From Nemophila menziesii (Eukaryota; Streptophyta; Magnoliopsida; Boraginales; Hydrophyllaceae): a DNA stretch of 64,000 bases. Below, in pieces: positions 22,498-34,014 of this stretch (the first letter of the stretch is position 1; every line of letters starts with the position of its first letter). The translations under genes and the position numbers were made by a program. The stretch spans positions 2,884,544-2,948,543 of the forward strand of contig JARWIR010000042.1 in NCBI GenBank assembly GCA_029959085.1, given 5' to 3'. The notes beneath the pieces are model-generated. The model was not told where the DNA came from and did not search any database. It was given only the letters and a program-made list of their open reading frames with translations.

Positions 22498-22657
22498 TTG
22501 CTAGTTTCTTTGTAGAAGATTTTATCTTCAGGGTCTTTGACCTCGTATGTAACAAAAAAAAAAAAAATTCTATTACCGAGAGGATCTTAAATCTAAGGGA
22601 AAAAAAATTAAAAGGATTTGTGTAATAATCACTCTTGTTTAGAATAAAATGTCTTAA

Positions 22658-22863
22658 CAGACTGGCTACAGAAGTTAGGCCAGTGGTTTTTAAGCACATC
22701 CCGAGACATCTCAATGGTCGGGCTGACGCCCTAGCGAAAAAAGCCAGACACAAGGCAAGGAAGGACACCGTGACATCGGAATCGTTGATGATGCAATTCT
22801 CTCGATTAGGAATCGGTTAATTGTATATTAGGATAGAATTTTCTTCGTCGTCCAAAAAAAAAA
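22658..22863 (+). mobile_element. 5'-truncated LINE 3' end with 17-bp target duplication
   Basis: The direct repeat agaataaaatgtcttaa flanks it at 22641-22657 and 22864-22880. The insert holds only the tail of an RNase H-like domain (FKHIPRHLNGRADALAKKAR, ending FSRLGIG at 22820), a short 3' UTR and an A-run at 22853-22863. The C-terminus differs from the full-length LINE nearby but matches the fragment at 30.5 kb, so it belongs to a second LINE family. Confidence 0.93.
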
Positions 22864-22880
22864 AGAATAAAATGTCTTAA

Positions 22881-24805
22881 TTATCCTCAGCATAAATTTT
22901 TTAAACTGTTATACGATTCACTTACACTATAATAGAATCTTATTTGAAAATTAGTACGAAGAAACCGAAGGTTACTCAAGACAATACCAAGTTTGTTCGT
23001 TGATTCTTGAACGAGTTTTTCAAATACTACACTAATAGGAAAAGCTGAGGAAGATTAGAGAAAAAAAGGTTTTAACATATTTTTTTTAACTTTATGGATA
23101 ATCCTTTTTCTTAGCGAATGATGATCTGTTGATGGTTAAGAAGTGCTTTTCAGATTGATTTACTAGTATTTGTTCGTAGATGAGCAATACATAGTAGGTG
23201 TATAGTGTTGCAGTTAAAGAATCACCATTGGCGATTTGATATGTAAGGATGAAGATGCATGTGTTATGTTTAGCGTTAGTCAAGATGAATTTGATTTGGA
23301 TTGCGTGTCAGGTCATTTTTTTAAAGCTGTATATGTATCTACTAATTAGTGTGTTATGTACTTGATTAGGTGATAATATTGCATATACTAGTTTAAGTTA
23401 TAGTGTGCCAACTAGTGTAGAAGGAAGTTGCTCGGTGTGTTGATCACATACAGTTTCAGTGTGTTGATCACTTTGGTTGACCTTATTACTTGTCAATATA
23501 AAGTGTAGCATATGAATTTGTGTGTTTTATGTAGAGCAATGTGTTGATGACCTAGGGTTTGGGATTGTGGAATTCAGTTGGTGCACAATATGAGCTGATA
23601 GTAGATTATTGTGTGTTGCATTCCCGAGTAGCTATTATTTTTGCATATATTAGGGTAGTTGATGTGTTCTAAGTAGTTTACACTGAAGTTGCTTAGTGTC
23701 TATGTTACGACTTGTCGAGACCTACGTATTTTCATTTGATTATTTATTTATTAGGAGGGAATATGGTGTATGCATATTTGTTGACATATAATAGTTGTAT
23801 AACATGGTGCACTTGATTGCTCGTTGTTTTAATTTGAGCCTTGTGGCCGTAGTTGAAGTTCGTAAGATGTACTTCAATTTTACAAAAATAATTCCTTTAT
23901 CGTGCAACAGAAATAGAATACAGATTTTAAAATGACACTAATATAGTGGTTGAATTATGTGAAAGTTGTGTATGCAATATAGATGAAGGATTGATGATAG
24001 GTTTCAGGTGATGAAGTTATGTGATCAATGCTTGATAGACTTGGCCATGCCACGCTGAGGATGATAGCGATATTGTGATCTTAGACGATCAGGTGTCGCG
24101 GGTCTATAATACACAATTAACTCCAACGAATCATATAATTGTCTACCTGAGCGAATGCATTTGTTATTATTACAAGCGAAGAGTTTCCTTCATTGAAGCG
24201 TCTCGAAGTTACAATATGACAAAATCCTAACATGTTATATTGAGTTTTTTCTGTCTATAAATATCCATGTCATACGCCTAAAAGAGGTAACATTTAACAT
24301 ATTAATATAGTTGGATCTAATTTCACCAGTCTAAATATATTTCTTTTAATTTTTGGTCCAATATTGACTTGGCTATCGGATTTCCATCGGGAGGCACCCC
24401 TCCATGTGGTCTCCGACCCTTGTGTAATTTCAGGCCACTACATAATTGAGGATAAATGCCTAACTCAAGTATTATCGATGCACAACATCTAAGCTCAACA
24501 CTTCGTATAACTCAGTTGGCAGAGCCTTTCACTCTTTATTTAATGCCCGAACACTTTAAGGAATGCTACAAAACACCATTCAATCGTATGTTCACCTGGA
24601 CTGGTCTTCATTTTTCTTCTTCGGGATATAGTGTCCATACATACTTCTAAAAGACCCTTTAACACACTAAGACTCCTATTGAGACTAGGGTTATCATTTG
24701 GAAATTCTACAACAATGATGTACCCTATAATCTTTTCAAGAAGAAATGCGCTACTTCTCAAGTCTGGAAGGTATGTGATTTCAATGTGAATTTGTTGGTC
24801 ATAAT
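22881..24805. other. Intergenic DNA, mostly unrecognised
   Basis: No gene is seen from 22.9 to 24.6 kb. The word gtgtgttgatcac recurs around 23430-23470. Near 24680-24775 a + frame reads VIIWKFYNND..YNLF..KKCATSQVWK, which may be a scrap of LINE ORF2 between the reverse transcriptase and zinc motif; it is too short to be sure. Confidence 0.4.
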
Positions 24806-25020
24806 CAGGCCTGCAAACGAGTTTGACTTGGTATCTTGAGTTTGACTTGATATTATATTAGTGCGTTTGAGTTTGAGTTTGACTTGAGTTTGAAACGGAC
24901 CTAAATATTCAAGTTTGGGCTCGACCTGTTAATTTTTTCTCACCTTGAGCTCGGCTCAGCTTAGTTCGTGTAAAGCTTGTTTGAGACTCGTTTGAAACTC
25001 ATTTAATATTCATTTATTTT
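24806..25020. repeat. gagtttgactt-rich repeat, related to the element at 54.8 kb
   Basis: It begins gcctgcaaacgagtttgac and contains several gagtttgacttga words, then gagctcggctcagc. Its opening and its gagctcg/gctcagc words resemble the MITE-like element at 54820-55252 (gatgtaaacgaatcgagtcgagccgag). Ends are not resolved. Confidence 0.4.
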
Positions 25021-25289
25021 TATTATACATAATATTTTTTCTAGAATTTTTCAGTGATTTAAAATGAAGTTAATTAAAAATAAATATACAACATATTACA
25101 TAATTTGACTTAAAGAAAAGAAATAATGTCTAAAATGTCATTTTTTAGATTTTATATCTATATACACTACCTTGATTTTTCGCCCGTAAATGGTTTGGGC
25201 CTAACATTCACTAGAACTTATTTTACCTTCTTACCCTTAAATAAAATTAGCTATATAAAAGAAAGACAGACTTTTTCTTTTTGACGAGA

Positions 25290-26120
25290 AACAAAAATAC
25301 AAAAAACTACCTAGTACATTCTACTTTAGACAGACTATTATAAAATTCGACGATCGAAACCGTCGGACAACTCGACACATCAATAATCGATTCCACGACG
25401 ACTAAGCTTAGCGACCAAATCTGCAATCTGATTAAACTCCCTCTTAATATGAAAAACCCTCCAACTCGGAAATCTTTTCATCCACCTGAGTGCTTCATTA
25501 ATCATTGGACGAATTCTCCAACTAGTACACCCGCCATTAGAAATACCTTGTACTACTCCATAAATGAAGGTCTGCAGCAGACCTCATAGCCTGAAGAATG
25601 GCCCAACTTTCCCCTTCAAGGACTGAATTGACTTTTGCACGTTTGCTGATTCTATGCGCAATCTTACCTATTTATTGACACTAGTAGGTTCCCAACTTTT
25701 AGAAAATGATGCATCATTAATCCAAACCAGATCCGCATTGTCTTCAATGAAAGGGTTAACTTCATTTTCATCAGTTTTATGTGACCTTTCTTCTTGTCCT
25801 TTAACCTCACTACTCTCCGAAAAAAGATATTTTAATAGTTCCTTCGTTTTTCATTAATTTCAATGATATTCTAAGATTTTTTCTCAAAAAAACCTTTCGT
25901 TCTAGCTTTCCATATATTTCATATCGTCGCTAGAATTGTAGCAGAGACTACTCTTATATCCCACCCATTCTTAGAAAAAAAAAGGCAGTCGTTCCTTGTC
26001 ATACAAACCAAGAATAAAAATAAAACCTCTCTCCTCCACTAACTCTTTGTACAATGCAAACCACACCACTGTCTCTCATGATCAAAGCAAAAACATACTC
26101 ACTCGTCAATTTTTTTCAAC
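25290..26120 (-). pseudogene. Decayed LINE ORF2 3' half (zinc motif to RNase H)
   Basis: Read on -, about 26100-25870 gives broken zf-RVT-like text ending in IWKARTKGFF (compare IWK-x-R-N). About 25740-25655 gives NADLVWINDASFSKSWEP, like the RNase H start, and about 25560-25380 gives the RNase H end (WMKRFPSWRVFHIKREFNQIADLVAKLSRRG). Several stops and frameshifts interrupt it. It is non-functional. Confidence 0.75.
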
Positions 26121-27249
26121 TCTAAAAAATCTCCAAAGAATTTTATTCTAGAGTTAATCAGTGAAATCGCGCATAATATTCATGGTAGCCCAAAAAAATC
26201 CAACAGGTAGTTTTTTTTCCTATTTTTATTCTTTGATTTTTTGATTTTGTGTATATCATATCAATTTTTTATCAAAGTTTTAAACAACTTCAGTGTTTAT
26301 TTTTTAGTTATGTATTTTTTTAATGAGCTATGATAATACATGATTATTTGTGCAACATTTCTATATTCATCCCTAATTGTTTCACCCTTATATTACCTCA
26401 TGTTGGCAAAAAAAAAATTTAAATTAGCCTACATGAGTTTTGTTGTGACAAAGTACTTTATAATATTTATCCCACTTTTATTTGAACTTCAAACCCTCAC
26501 AAAATCACTTCTATAATGTACCTCATGTTGAAAACATTTGCACTTAATCTTTTCTACTCTTGTTTTCACAAGATTATATCTCTACAAAATGAATTTTAGA
26601 TATAACTTTGTATGTTTTAAGAATTGGATTTTAGGTGAACTATAAATAGTTTTATAATGTCATTTCTAATAACTTTGTTGTTTTACACTTTTCTATTTGA
26701 GCATCACAACTATTGTCAAGTTTTTTTTTTTGTCGAATTGTCAAAAGTGTCAAATTTGTTTTTGTGCCAAAAGTTACAGTATGATTCAAAAACCTTGCAC
26801 CTTCTCAATCGACACTCTAGTCCCTAACGTATTCCCGTTTTAAGCACAAAAACTACATCTCATTTTCTTAAGATAAGACGTTGGATTTCTAACTGTTAGA
26901 TCATTAAATGTGCAACGGGCAAAAAGTACTATTCAACAAGAACAACATCCCTATTTTAACAAAATGGCATCCCGTTTTGTGAATAAAAATGATTTCATAT
27001 TTATAACCAAGAGAGTTTCATCAAAGTCTATATATACCCCCATTAGAGAGAGTGTTCGACACACCTTCATATCATTCAACTACTATTGCTCTCAAGCATC
27101 GATTTCAAACACATAACATTATTTTCAAGCATGCACTCCTCATTTCACATCTCCATTGAAGGCTTGATACATTAATTGTTGTATTATCCTATCAAGGAGC
27201 ATTTATTTTATGTTGTAAATTTCTTAAAGCTACACTACTATATTCTTCC
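26121..27249. other. AT-rich intergenic DNA, nothing recognised
   Basis: No domain-bearing frame is present. The + frame at 26910-27116 has no recognisable features. Confidence 0.4.
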
Positions 27250-28410
27250 TCCATACTAGAACATGTATTTGTTAGAGGTTGAAGGAGGGGGGTTTTCATC
27301 TGTTTGAAGAAGAGATCGCTACATTTGGAATTGGTAACATGTGTGGAAATTGCACAAGGGAGTTGACTTAATTCATTCAGGTTTGGGTTGTGACATTACC
27401 AGAAATAGTCTCATCGGGTTGTGACAATACCGTAAAACTTCATGTATTAGTTTTTAAATCACCTTTAAGAGTTATTGAGTTTAGTGGAAATAACTTTAAA
27501 ATCCTAAAGGAACCCATAAGTAGTGGATTTAGGGTTACATAACCACGTCTAGTAGTTGTGTAATTTATATCCCTACATTTTTACTTATTTTCTTTAAACT
27601 CTTGCATAACTTATAATATCATCTCTAGTATCCTCATTGCATATCCTTTTAAGTTTTTGACAAATTTGTTCAACTATTTTTTAAACTTAAATTTTTTTTA
27701 AGAAAGTTTTTCATTAGTATATATATTGATTAGTGTCATATTCACCCCCCCCCCCCCTCACTCTCTCTAAGAATCACAAGCGGTATCATAGCCTAACTTT
27801 AATATAATACTTAACCGTTATTGAGTTAACAACATAGAATCTAATCATTACGAAGGTTTATCTACTACTAGACCCCCTCTCTTTGTAGGTAAAAACTATA
27901 ACTATTGTAAGAATAGAATGGAGATACATCTTCAATGTTTTGATTATGTGTAATGGGAAATCGCTAGTGATGAATCTTATGTTGCTTACAAGAAAACCAA
28001 GAATGATACCGGACTACCAATAAACAAAAGACTAAAGAAGATCTCACTAAAGATGACAAATTCAAGCTTCTAAAAAAATTCTGGAGCTTTGAACACCTTG
28101 TTTTGTGGTTTATTTAAATTGGAGTATAGTCGAGTTAGCAAAGGTGATCCAGCTTCAAAATTTTGGAATGTCTCAAGTTATCTGGCAAAGGAACCGTTTC
28201 CATCTAAATATAAAAATTGGGTCATACATTAATCAATATGAGATGTTCAAGATGAAGGTTGGAGATACCTCTAACTCCATGCATCAAATATTTACCTCTA
28301 TTTTCAAAAATCTTGGATCTTTTGTAAAACTTATCCTAACCAAGAGCTTTGCAGAATTTTTTTTGAATGCTCTTCCAAAAAAATACAAGCCAAAAGTGGT
28401 TGCTATCTGA
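27250..28410 (+). pseudogene. Ty1/copia 5' remnant: LTR end, primer site, broken gag
   Basis: The sequence up to about 27775 has the look of a copia LTR 3' part (gtggatttagggttacataaccacg, then a C-run at 27744-27758). The primer-binding-like gcggtatcatagcc (27780-27793) resembles the initiator-Met site tggtatcagagc. A decayed gag of the UBN2 type follows: RPPLFVGKNYNYCKNRMEIHLQ near 27870-27930, and MFKMKVGDTSNSMHQIFTSI...LNALPKKYKPKVVAI at 28240-28407. Stops interrupt it. Nothing of pol remains. Confidence 0.75.
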
Positions 28411-28480
28411 AAAATTTGAAAAAAATTTGAAAAAAATTTGAAAAAAATTTGAAAAAAATTTGAAAAAAAATTGAAAATAT
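28411..28480. repeat. 12-bp tandem repeat aaaaaaatttga, about six copies
   Basis: The unit (t)gaaaaaaatt recurs with a 12-bp period from about 28411 to 28475. It begins exactly where the copia gag frame ends. Confidence 0.9.
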
Positions 28481-29274
28481 TTTCACAAACCAAACAAGGC
28501 CTTAAAATCCCTATATTCACTCTGTAACATAATAGTCTTATGTTAGCCATACAAAACGAATTTTATTTTTCAAGCAAAAAGAGCAGCAATGGTGAATTCA
28601 TAGAAGAATTATTGGATTAAAAATGGGTTGGCATGATTTGAACGATTTGATGGACAAAACTGACTGGGTTACTAGGGTATACGTAATGGTGTCTTTATGT
28701 ATATTATTGGGTGGGTTATAAACTTCGCAATTTTATACATGCAAAAATCTTATGAAATTATACGTCTATATTTAATGAGTTGTGAGGGTAAAATTAATGG
28801 TGTGCTAGTTAATAATGGTGGGCTAAAAGTACTGGAATTGTTGCGTAGGAGTACTGAATGGGTTAATAGGCTAAATGTGATGGTTTGTTTGTATACTACA
28901 GTGGGTTGTGCACTCTGCAATGTTTTTGATGCACTAATACACATGTTAAAGTTTTGAGTTGGGTTTAAAAACATAAATCATTAGTGATTGAGTGGGCTTG
29001 TATGTTTTGTCATTTGAAGAATATTTTGACAAACTTTCTATTATATTGTGCTTTAAATTAAGGATTGATTAGATTCATGATATTACAGGAATCCGTTAAT
29101 TGAGATATTTATATTATTGAATTTATTGTCCACGTTGAAGGCAAGGGTAGAAACAGAGTAAAACAAAAAGTATTGAACTTTTGAGTGGGTTAAAATTATG
29201 TAGACTCTAAAGGAATGAGTTTTTAGGTTTTAAGCTAAAATCTCTTTATGATATCTTTTCATATAGATTATAAT
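28481..29274. other. Intergenic DNA, nothing recognised
   Basis: Overlapping frames at 28697-28974 on both strands have no recognisable domain. Confidence 0.4.
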
Positions 29275-29468
29275 AAGAGTAATTATATATACCATCCAAA
29301 ATCATACCTCCCAATTGTCACCCAATGACGTCGGGTCAATTGGTTGGTTAACAATAATTAATCTATTTATTTTCTTGATTTAATTAACGATTGTTAACCA
29401 ACCAATTCACGTCACATTGGGTGACATTTGAATGGTATGATTTTGGATGGTATATATAGTTACTCTTT
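29275..29468. mobile_element. MITE with long terminal inverted repeats
   Basis: The left arm, agagtaattatatatacc followed by atccaaaatcatacc, is mirrored at the right end, and the inner arms (ttggttggttaacaat and attgttaaccaaccaa) pair as well. The roughly 194-bp element could fold into one long hairpin. It resembles the element at 48.0 kb in its inner ggttgg/ccaacc arms and agagtaat end. Confidence 0.85.
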
Positions 29469-30201
29469 TAATAATTATTCATTATACACTAACTTATATA
29501 TTTTGATGATAATACTTATTGATCCAAAAAATATGACAATAGTTAAATATTATAAATATAAATTGTATTCATGTTTATATTTTAATACAAATAATTGTAT
29601 AGTATTTTAAAAAGAATGATATATAGTTAAAATATGTCATATAATTCTACTACGTTATATGATTTTATGTAAATTGTATAAAGTTGTAGATTTTTAATAA
29701 TAATCTACTTTTTAATTTTAATAATACTAAGGTGTTATTTTAAGAATTACAATAAAAATATTTTAATTAGAAAGAATCTAAATAATAAATAAAATATTAG
29801 AAAATCCTTGAATTTTCATATATATATATATATATATATACTCTCAAATTCTATATCAAGCTCATTCATTAATCTATTTCTTAATTTTAATTTGACAGAT
29901 TAATTAATAAAAAAATTGCAACTTTTGTAAATATTTTTATATGTTAATATAAATTATTTTATTATTTATAAAAAATAATTTAAAATTTTATCCAAAACTT
30001 TCAAAAATATAACAAATCCATGTTAAAAACATGAAACTAAATTATATACCGAGATCCAGAAAATTTATTTTAAAAAGTTAGATAGTCTTTACTTTCTAAG
30101 GATTAGAACATTAGAATATTTATAAAACAAAACAAAGTAATGATCGACTATTATAATTTTCCTCATGAACATTTTCAAGATGAAACATTGATGTGCAATT
30201 T
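29469..30201. other. Very AT-rich intergenic DNA with a (TA)n run
   Basis: A (TA)n microsatellite lies at 29818-29840. No gene is recognised. Confidence 0.5.
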
Positions 30202-30211
30202 AGACTAGGTT

Positions 30212-30426
30212 ATCGCCGAAATGAGGAACTGGCTATCCAAATTTCCGTCTTGTAAGATTGTTCACATTAGTAGAAATCTGAATGGGACAGCAGACGCGCT
30301 TGCCAAATGCACTTGTTGTATGATTAACCTTGACCAGTGGGTTGATTTCTCTGTGTTTGGTGCATTTAATTTTCTTAATTTTATTTGTAATTAAACTGAT
30401 TTGTTTTTTATTGAAAAAAAAAATTA
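30212..30426 (+). mobile_element. 5'-truncated LINE tail with degenerate target duplication
   Basis: On + it encodes an RNase H end (CKIVHISRNLNGTADALAKC), then a 3' UTR and an A-run at about 30415-30423. agactaggtt (30202-30211) and agaccaggtt (30427-30436) flank it and differ at one base. Confidence 0.8.
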
Positions 30427-30436
30427 AGACCAGGTT

Positions 30437-30778
30437 CTTTTTTTGGACACCGAAGAAATTTCAAAATACGATAACGCTAACCTATTCCAAGTCTCGAGAA
30501 TCCTATCTCAATATCTAACAGTGAATCATATCCAGTAGTTGCCCTGTGTCTGGCATCTTTATCTAATTTATCGGCTCGACTATTGAATCTTCGCGAAATA
30601 TGCTTAAAGTAGACCGGCCCAACTGCCTCTTCCACCTGTCTTTTTATTTGCCTGATCCATGGTCTGATGCGCCAATCAGCAGCCGACACTTGCTGTATAC
30701 CTTGGATAAGCCCAAGGTTATCAGAGAAAATGATTATCCTCTCGTGTGTAGTTTGAGTTGCTTTATCTAACGCCCATA
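30437..30778 (-). mobile_element. Second 5'-truncated LINE tail, opposite strand
   Basis: A poly-T at 30437-30443 marks the 3' A tail of a - strand LINE. The - frame reads VYFKHISRRFNSRADKLDKDARHRA and ends FSRLGIG, the same ending as the fragment at 22.7 kb. Further upstream on - (30690-30778) more RNase H-like text is broken. The insertion abuts the target duplication of the + strand LINE tail. Confidence 0.75.
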
Positions 30779-30976
30779 CATATGAGATTGTAGAGAATGC
30801 AAAATCATTTTAGATAAGAAAAACTATACATTTTCTCCTAGTCTTTGAAAGTTAATATTATATGATTATACATTATTACATATGAGATTGTAGAGAATGC
30901 AGAATCATTTTAGTTAAGAAAAACTATACTTTTCTGCTAGTCTTGAAAGTTAATATTATATGATAAAATTGAAAAA
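30779..30976. repeat. Tandem duplication, 100-bp unit
   Basis: catatgagattgtagagaat begins at 30779 and again at 30879. The two copies differ at a few positions. Confidence 0.9.
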
Positions 30977-31201
30977 TATATGTGAATTAGTCCGTCACAA
31001 AATATTAATAAATACTCAACGTAAAATTATAATTTTTTATTAATTATTAGTCTTTGTTTACTTGCAAGAGTTCTGGTACAATCAAATCAAAATCATTTTG
31101 TTCATTAATCATTTTTGGGTAAAAAGTTTTGTTATAGTTTTGCACTATAAAAAATTCAGAATTAAAAATATGCTAATTTTTTTTTTTAATAGAAATATTT
31201 G

Positions 31202-31440
31202 AATCTCATCTTAAAAGAGAGGTCTTATTTAGTAATGAAATAATGATAGATATCACTTTAAATTGCATCACTTTTATATCGTTTTTTATGTGAATTAATC
31301 ATAAAAGAAAGAAAAAAATGATAAATCAAGAAAGAAAAATTATATGGTTTATTTAAAATTCACCTAAAAAATCATATAAAGGTGATACAATTTGAAGTGA
31401 TATCCATCATTATTCTTAGTAATAAGGTTCTATGAGACTT
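31202..31440. mobile_element. MITE-like palindromic element downstream of CRD1
   Basis: The left arm taatgatagatatcacttta (about 31240-31262) pairs with the right arm around 31395-31415 (gaagtgatatccatcatta). The pairing continues outward through aatctcatctt and cttattt. About 240 bp, no coding. It ends some 295 bp beyond the CRD1 stop codon. Confidence 0.75.
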
Positions 31441-31735
31441 TTTTAAATTGTACATTTTTAAGAGGTTTAACACCAAAATCTCATTTTCTTAGTCAAGATA
31501 TGGCATGAAATATATATATGGCATTGTCATAAATTGTTTGCAATTTTAACTTTTTCCAGATTGAGTTAAAAATTAAAAGATGATCCTTCTGAAATTACAT
31601 AAACATTAAAGGAAACTTCCTCTTTGCAATTGTTACGCTTACATACATAATAGTTTCACGAAGTCTCCCTCATAAATACATCAACATTTTGTACTATAAA
31701 ACAAGTAACATTTTTGGAACTTCTACACGAAAAAT
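31441..31735 (-). other. 3' flank of CRD1
   Basis: Probably the 3' UTR and downstream region of CRD1. No other feature is seen. Confidence 0.5.
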
Positions 31736-33367
31736 CTAATAAACAAGTTGTGGATCAAGCTCTGCAATGTCGACTGAACCACAATCAATCGGTTTCATGA
31801 GATATGCCCCTAATAACTCTGAAACCAAAGCTGCAATATGTGGGATTCTCTTCAAGTTCTTCACAAATGGAATATCATTCGTCTCCCCAACTGCAAGCAA
31901 CTTCACGTTAATCTCCACCATTCTATCCAATCTTCTCTTAAATTCCGGGTTCTCAACATCAAGTACAGCTGGGAAAATCCTAGCCGTGGTGCGATTTGTC
32001 TGCAAAATAAAAACATCAAATGTCAGAACAATCTTTATCTATCACCATTAAAACTGTATCTATTAAAATGTTGATATGGTATTACCTCGATGATAACGTG
32101 CATGTCAAATTCTTTTGTGTTGAGTCCGATTCCTTCGTAGAAAGCTGTTCGCTGACAATCATTCAAATACATAGTCACATAAACCTGCACCAAGCAATAT
32201 TATAATTATTTAGATAAGTCAATGTTAATAAATAATAAAGCCCTTTCAAAATGAAAGAATGTACAGACCGAAAGGCAAAAGAAGCGTGCCCAAAGCTTTG
32301 CTTTCCAGTCATTAAGGAACTGAGGTTGTGCCTTCATCAAAGCAGAGAAGAAATCACCGTGACGATTCTCATCTTGGCACCAGTTCTCAAAGTATTTGAA
32401 GATAGGATAACACTGAAACTCTGGATTAGCTTTGAGATGTCTGTATATGGTTATGTATCTCCAGTATCCGATTTTCTCGGATAAATAAGTTGCATAGAAA
32501 ATGAATTTTGGCTTGAAAAATGTGTACTTTCTTGCTTTAGTCAAGAATCCCAAGTCCAATGCCAAATTAAAATCAGATAGACCCTTGTTCAAGAACCTGC
32601 AAATTCAGCAAAATAACATGTAATTTTGCCAAGTACCGATTGGATTGTATATATACGAGAAATGATGATAAACTATGAACATACCCTGCGTGACGAGCTT
32701 CATCCCTCGACATGAGAGAGAAAATCTCAGCTACTACAGGATTGGTTTTCTGAAACAAAAAATATATTCCATAGTTATTGTCTGAGTTCAGAATCTTAAT
32801 TTGCAAATGTGACTAGTTAGATATGCTTAAGATAAGGGTAAATGCACATTTTACATAGAATTCTGAACAGTGGTAGAACTAAATGTGGGATATATGTACC
32901 TTGAGCCTTCGACCGAGCTCTTTGTAGAGAAGAAAACCGGAGAATTCAGCAGTGCATGACCTTTCTAAGAACTCAACAAAGATTTGTCTGAGAGGACCTT
33001 GTAACTTATCAGCAGCCTCTTTGAACTCTTTATTCCTCACAAAATGTTTCTGGTTATAATCCGTCTTGAATTCTTGTAGCAAAGCATCAAACTCAGCTTC
33101 GTTCAAATTCTTGTTGATTTCGCAGTTGAAAAGCGTCTCCATCTCATCGAAATCTGTGGTGTAAAATCTCGGTGCCAACAATGTTTCCTTAGGGACTTCT
33201 TTGCTAATCTTTTTCTTTGGGGGAGTAGTGGTTGTCTGTGGTGTGGTGGCTGAAGACATTCTAATGGTGGTAAAACGGTTGCTGGATGATAGTCTTGGGT
33301 GGCTCAACCGTGTGGTGGTGGTGCTGAATTTGGATATGGGTTTTAACAAGGCCATTTCTGCTGCCAT
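31736..33367 (-). CDS. CRD1: Mg-protoporphyrin IX monomethyl ester cyclase (chloroplast)
   Basis: A membrane-associated di-iron oxygenase of chlorophyll synthesis (CRD1/CHL27/AcsF) that forms the fifth ring of protochlorophyllide in plastids. Exons on - are 33367-32900, 32749-32685, 32596-32269, 32184-32086 and 31999-31736 (468+65+328+99+264 = 1224 nt, 407 aa), all with GT..AG junctions. The first 40 residues or so are Ser/Thr-rich with few acids, as in a plastid transit peptide. Conserved blocks are [15 protein letters not shown], an ERSCTAEF helix, and the two iron-binding E-x-x-H motifs DEARH (173-176) and DENRH (254-257), ending in DPQLVY. For exon 3, the donor after CTTTCG is preferred over the one four bases later because it restores the conserved [10 protein letters not shown]. 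No damage is seen and length matches the family. A TATA-like stretch lies about 65 bp upstream of the start. Confidence 0.97.
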
Positions 33368-33424
33368 TCTTGATTTTCCGGTGGGTATTGAGTTTCAGCA
33401 GAAAATAAGAAGTGTAAGATGAGA

Positions 33425-33480
33425 AGTGTAAAATATATAATTGGCTGAAAGTGGATCAAATCTCATCCAATGAAATCTAT
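33425..33480 (-). promoter_or_regulatory. CRD1 core promoter candidates
   Basis: Read on -, a TATA-like attatatattt lies at about 33428-33440, and a CCAAT-type element (attggatg on -) at about 33456-33463, 65-95 bp upstream of the CRD1 start codon. Inferred from position and motif only. Confidence 0.45.
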
Positions 33481-33690
33481 AAGATTAAATGGATCTGCGA
33501 CACGCGGCTCATTATTACGGGTCAGCTTGATTTTTTTGATTACATGGATGCTTGTGGGATTTGTACTATTGTGCTTGTGGTATCTGTTTTATCATCGTGG
33601 ATTCTTATTTTATTGAAATGAAATTACCGATATCTTTTGATTTTATGTGGTAAAAGTCTCTTCAAATTTCTTTTATATATATATTTTTTG

Positions 33691-34014
33691 GTGAGGAAAA
33701 GACTCTATAGGTACCCATGAAATTTCAAAAGGGATTTCTGAGTACCTATACTATAAAATAAAATTTTTAGGTACTTAATTTTTTTTGTCCAACCATTAGT
33801 ATTTTACGTTATCTTACACATTAAGTATATCTTTCAAAATAAAAGGAAACCAAGTCCACATAGGCTCCACATCATACTTAATGTGTGAGATAATGGAAAA
33901 CACTAACGGTTGGACAAAAAGAAAAAAGTTTGGTACCTAAAAGTCCTATTTTATAGTATGAGTACTCACAAGTCCTTTTTCAACTTTCATAAATACCCAC
34001 AAAGTCTTTTTCTC
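33691..34014. mobile_element. Foldback MITE upstream of CRD1
   Basis: The left arm (gtgaggaaaagactctatag, then aaagggatttctgagtacc) is the inverse of the right arm (gagtactcacaagtcctttt ... aaagtctttttctcat). Inner arms gtccaaccattagt and actaacggttggac also pair. About 324 bp, no coding frame. It sits about 325 bp upstream of the CRD1 start. Confidence 0.8.

Larger units (their letters stand above)
16149..22566 (+). mobile_element. Full-length L1-type LINE with target-site duplication
   Basis: The element is flanked by the direct repeat attctattac (16139-16148 and 22567-22576), which extends up to four more A residues into the poly-A. It has a short 5' UTR, ORF1 (16275-18236), ORF2 (18268-21408), an RNase H continuation (21409-22497), a 3' UTR and an A tail at about 22553-22566. 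Coding regions are much richer in G+C than the surroundings. Apart from one in-frame stop the frames are open over their whole length, so the copy is fairly young. It is head to head with the 27K gene. Confidence 0.93.

Noticed and set aside
28411..30976. Regular short repeats that could suggest a CRISPR-like array.
   Set aside because: The 12-bp and 100-bp repeats are contiguous tandem copies without unique spacers, in a plant nuclear genome.
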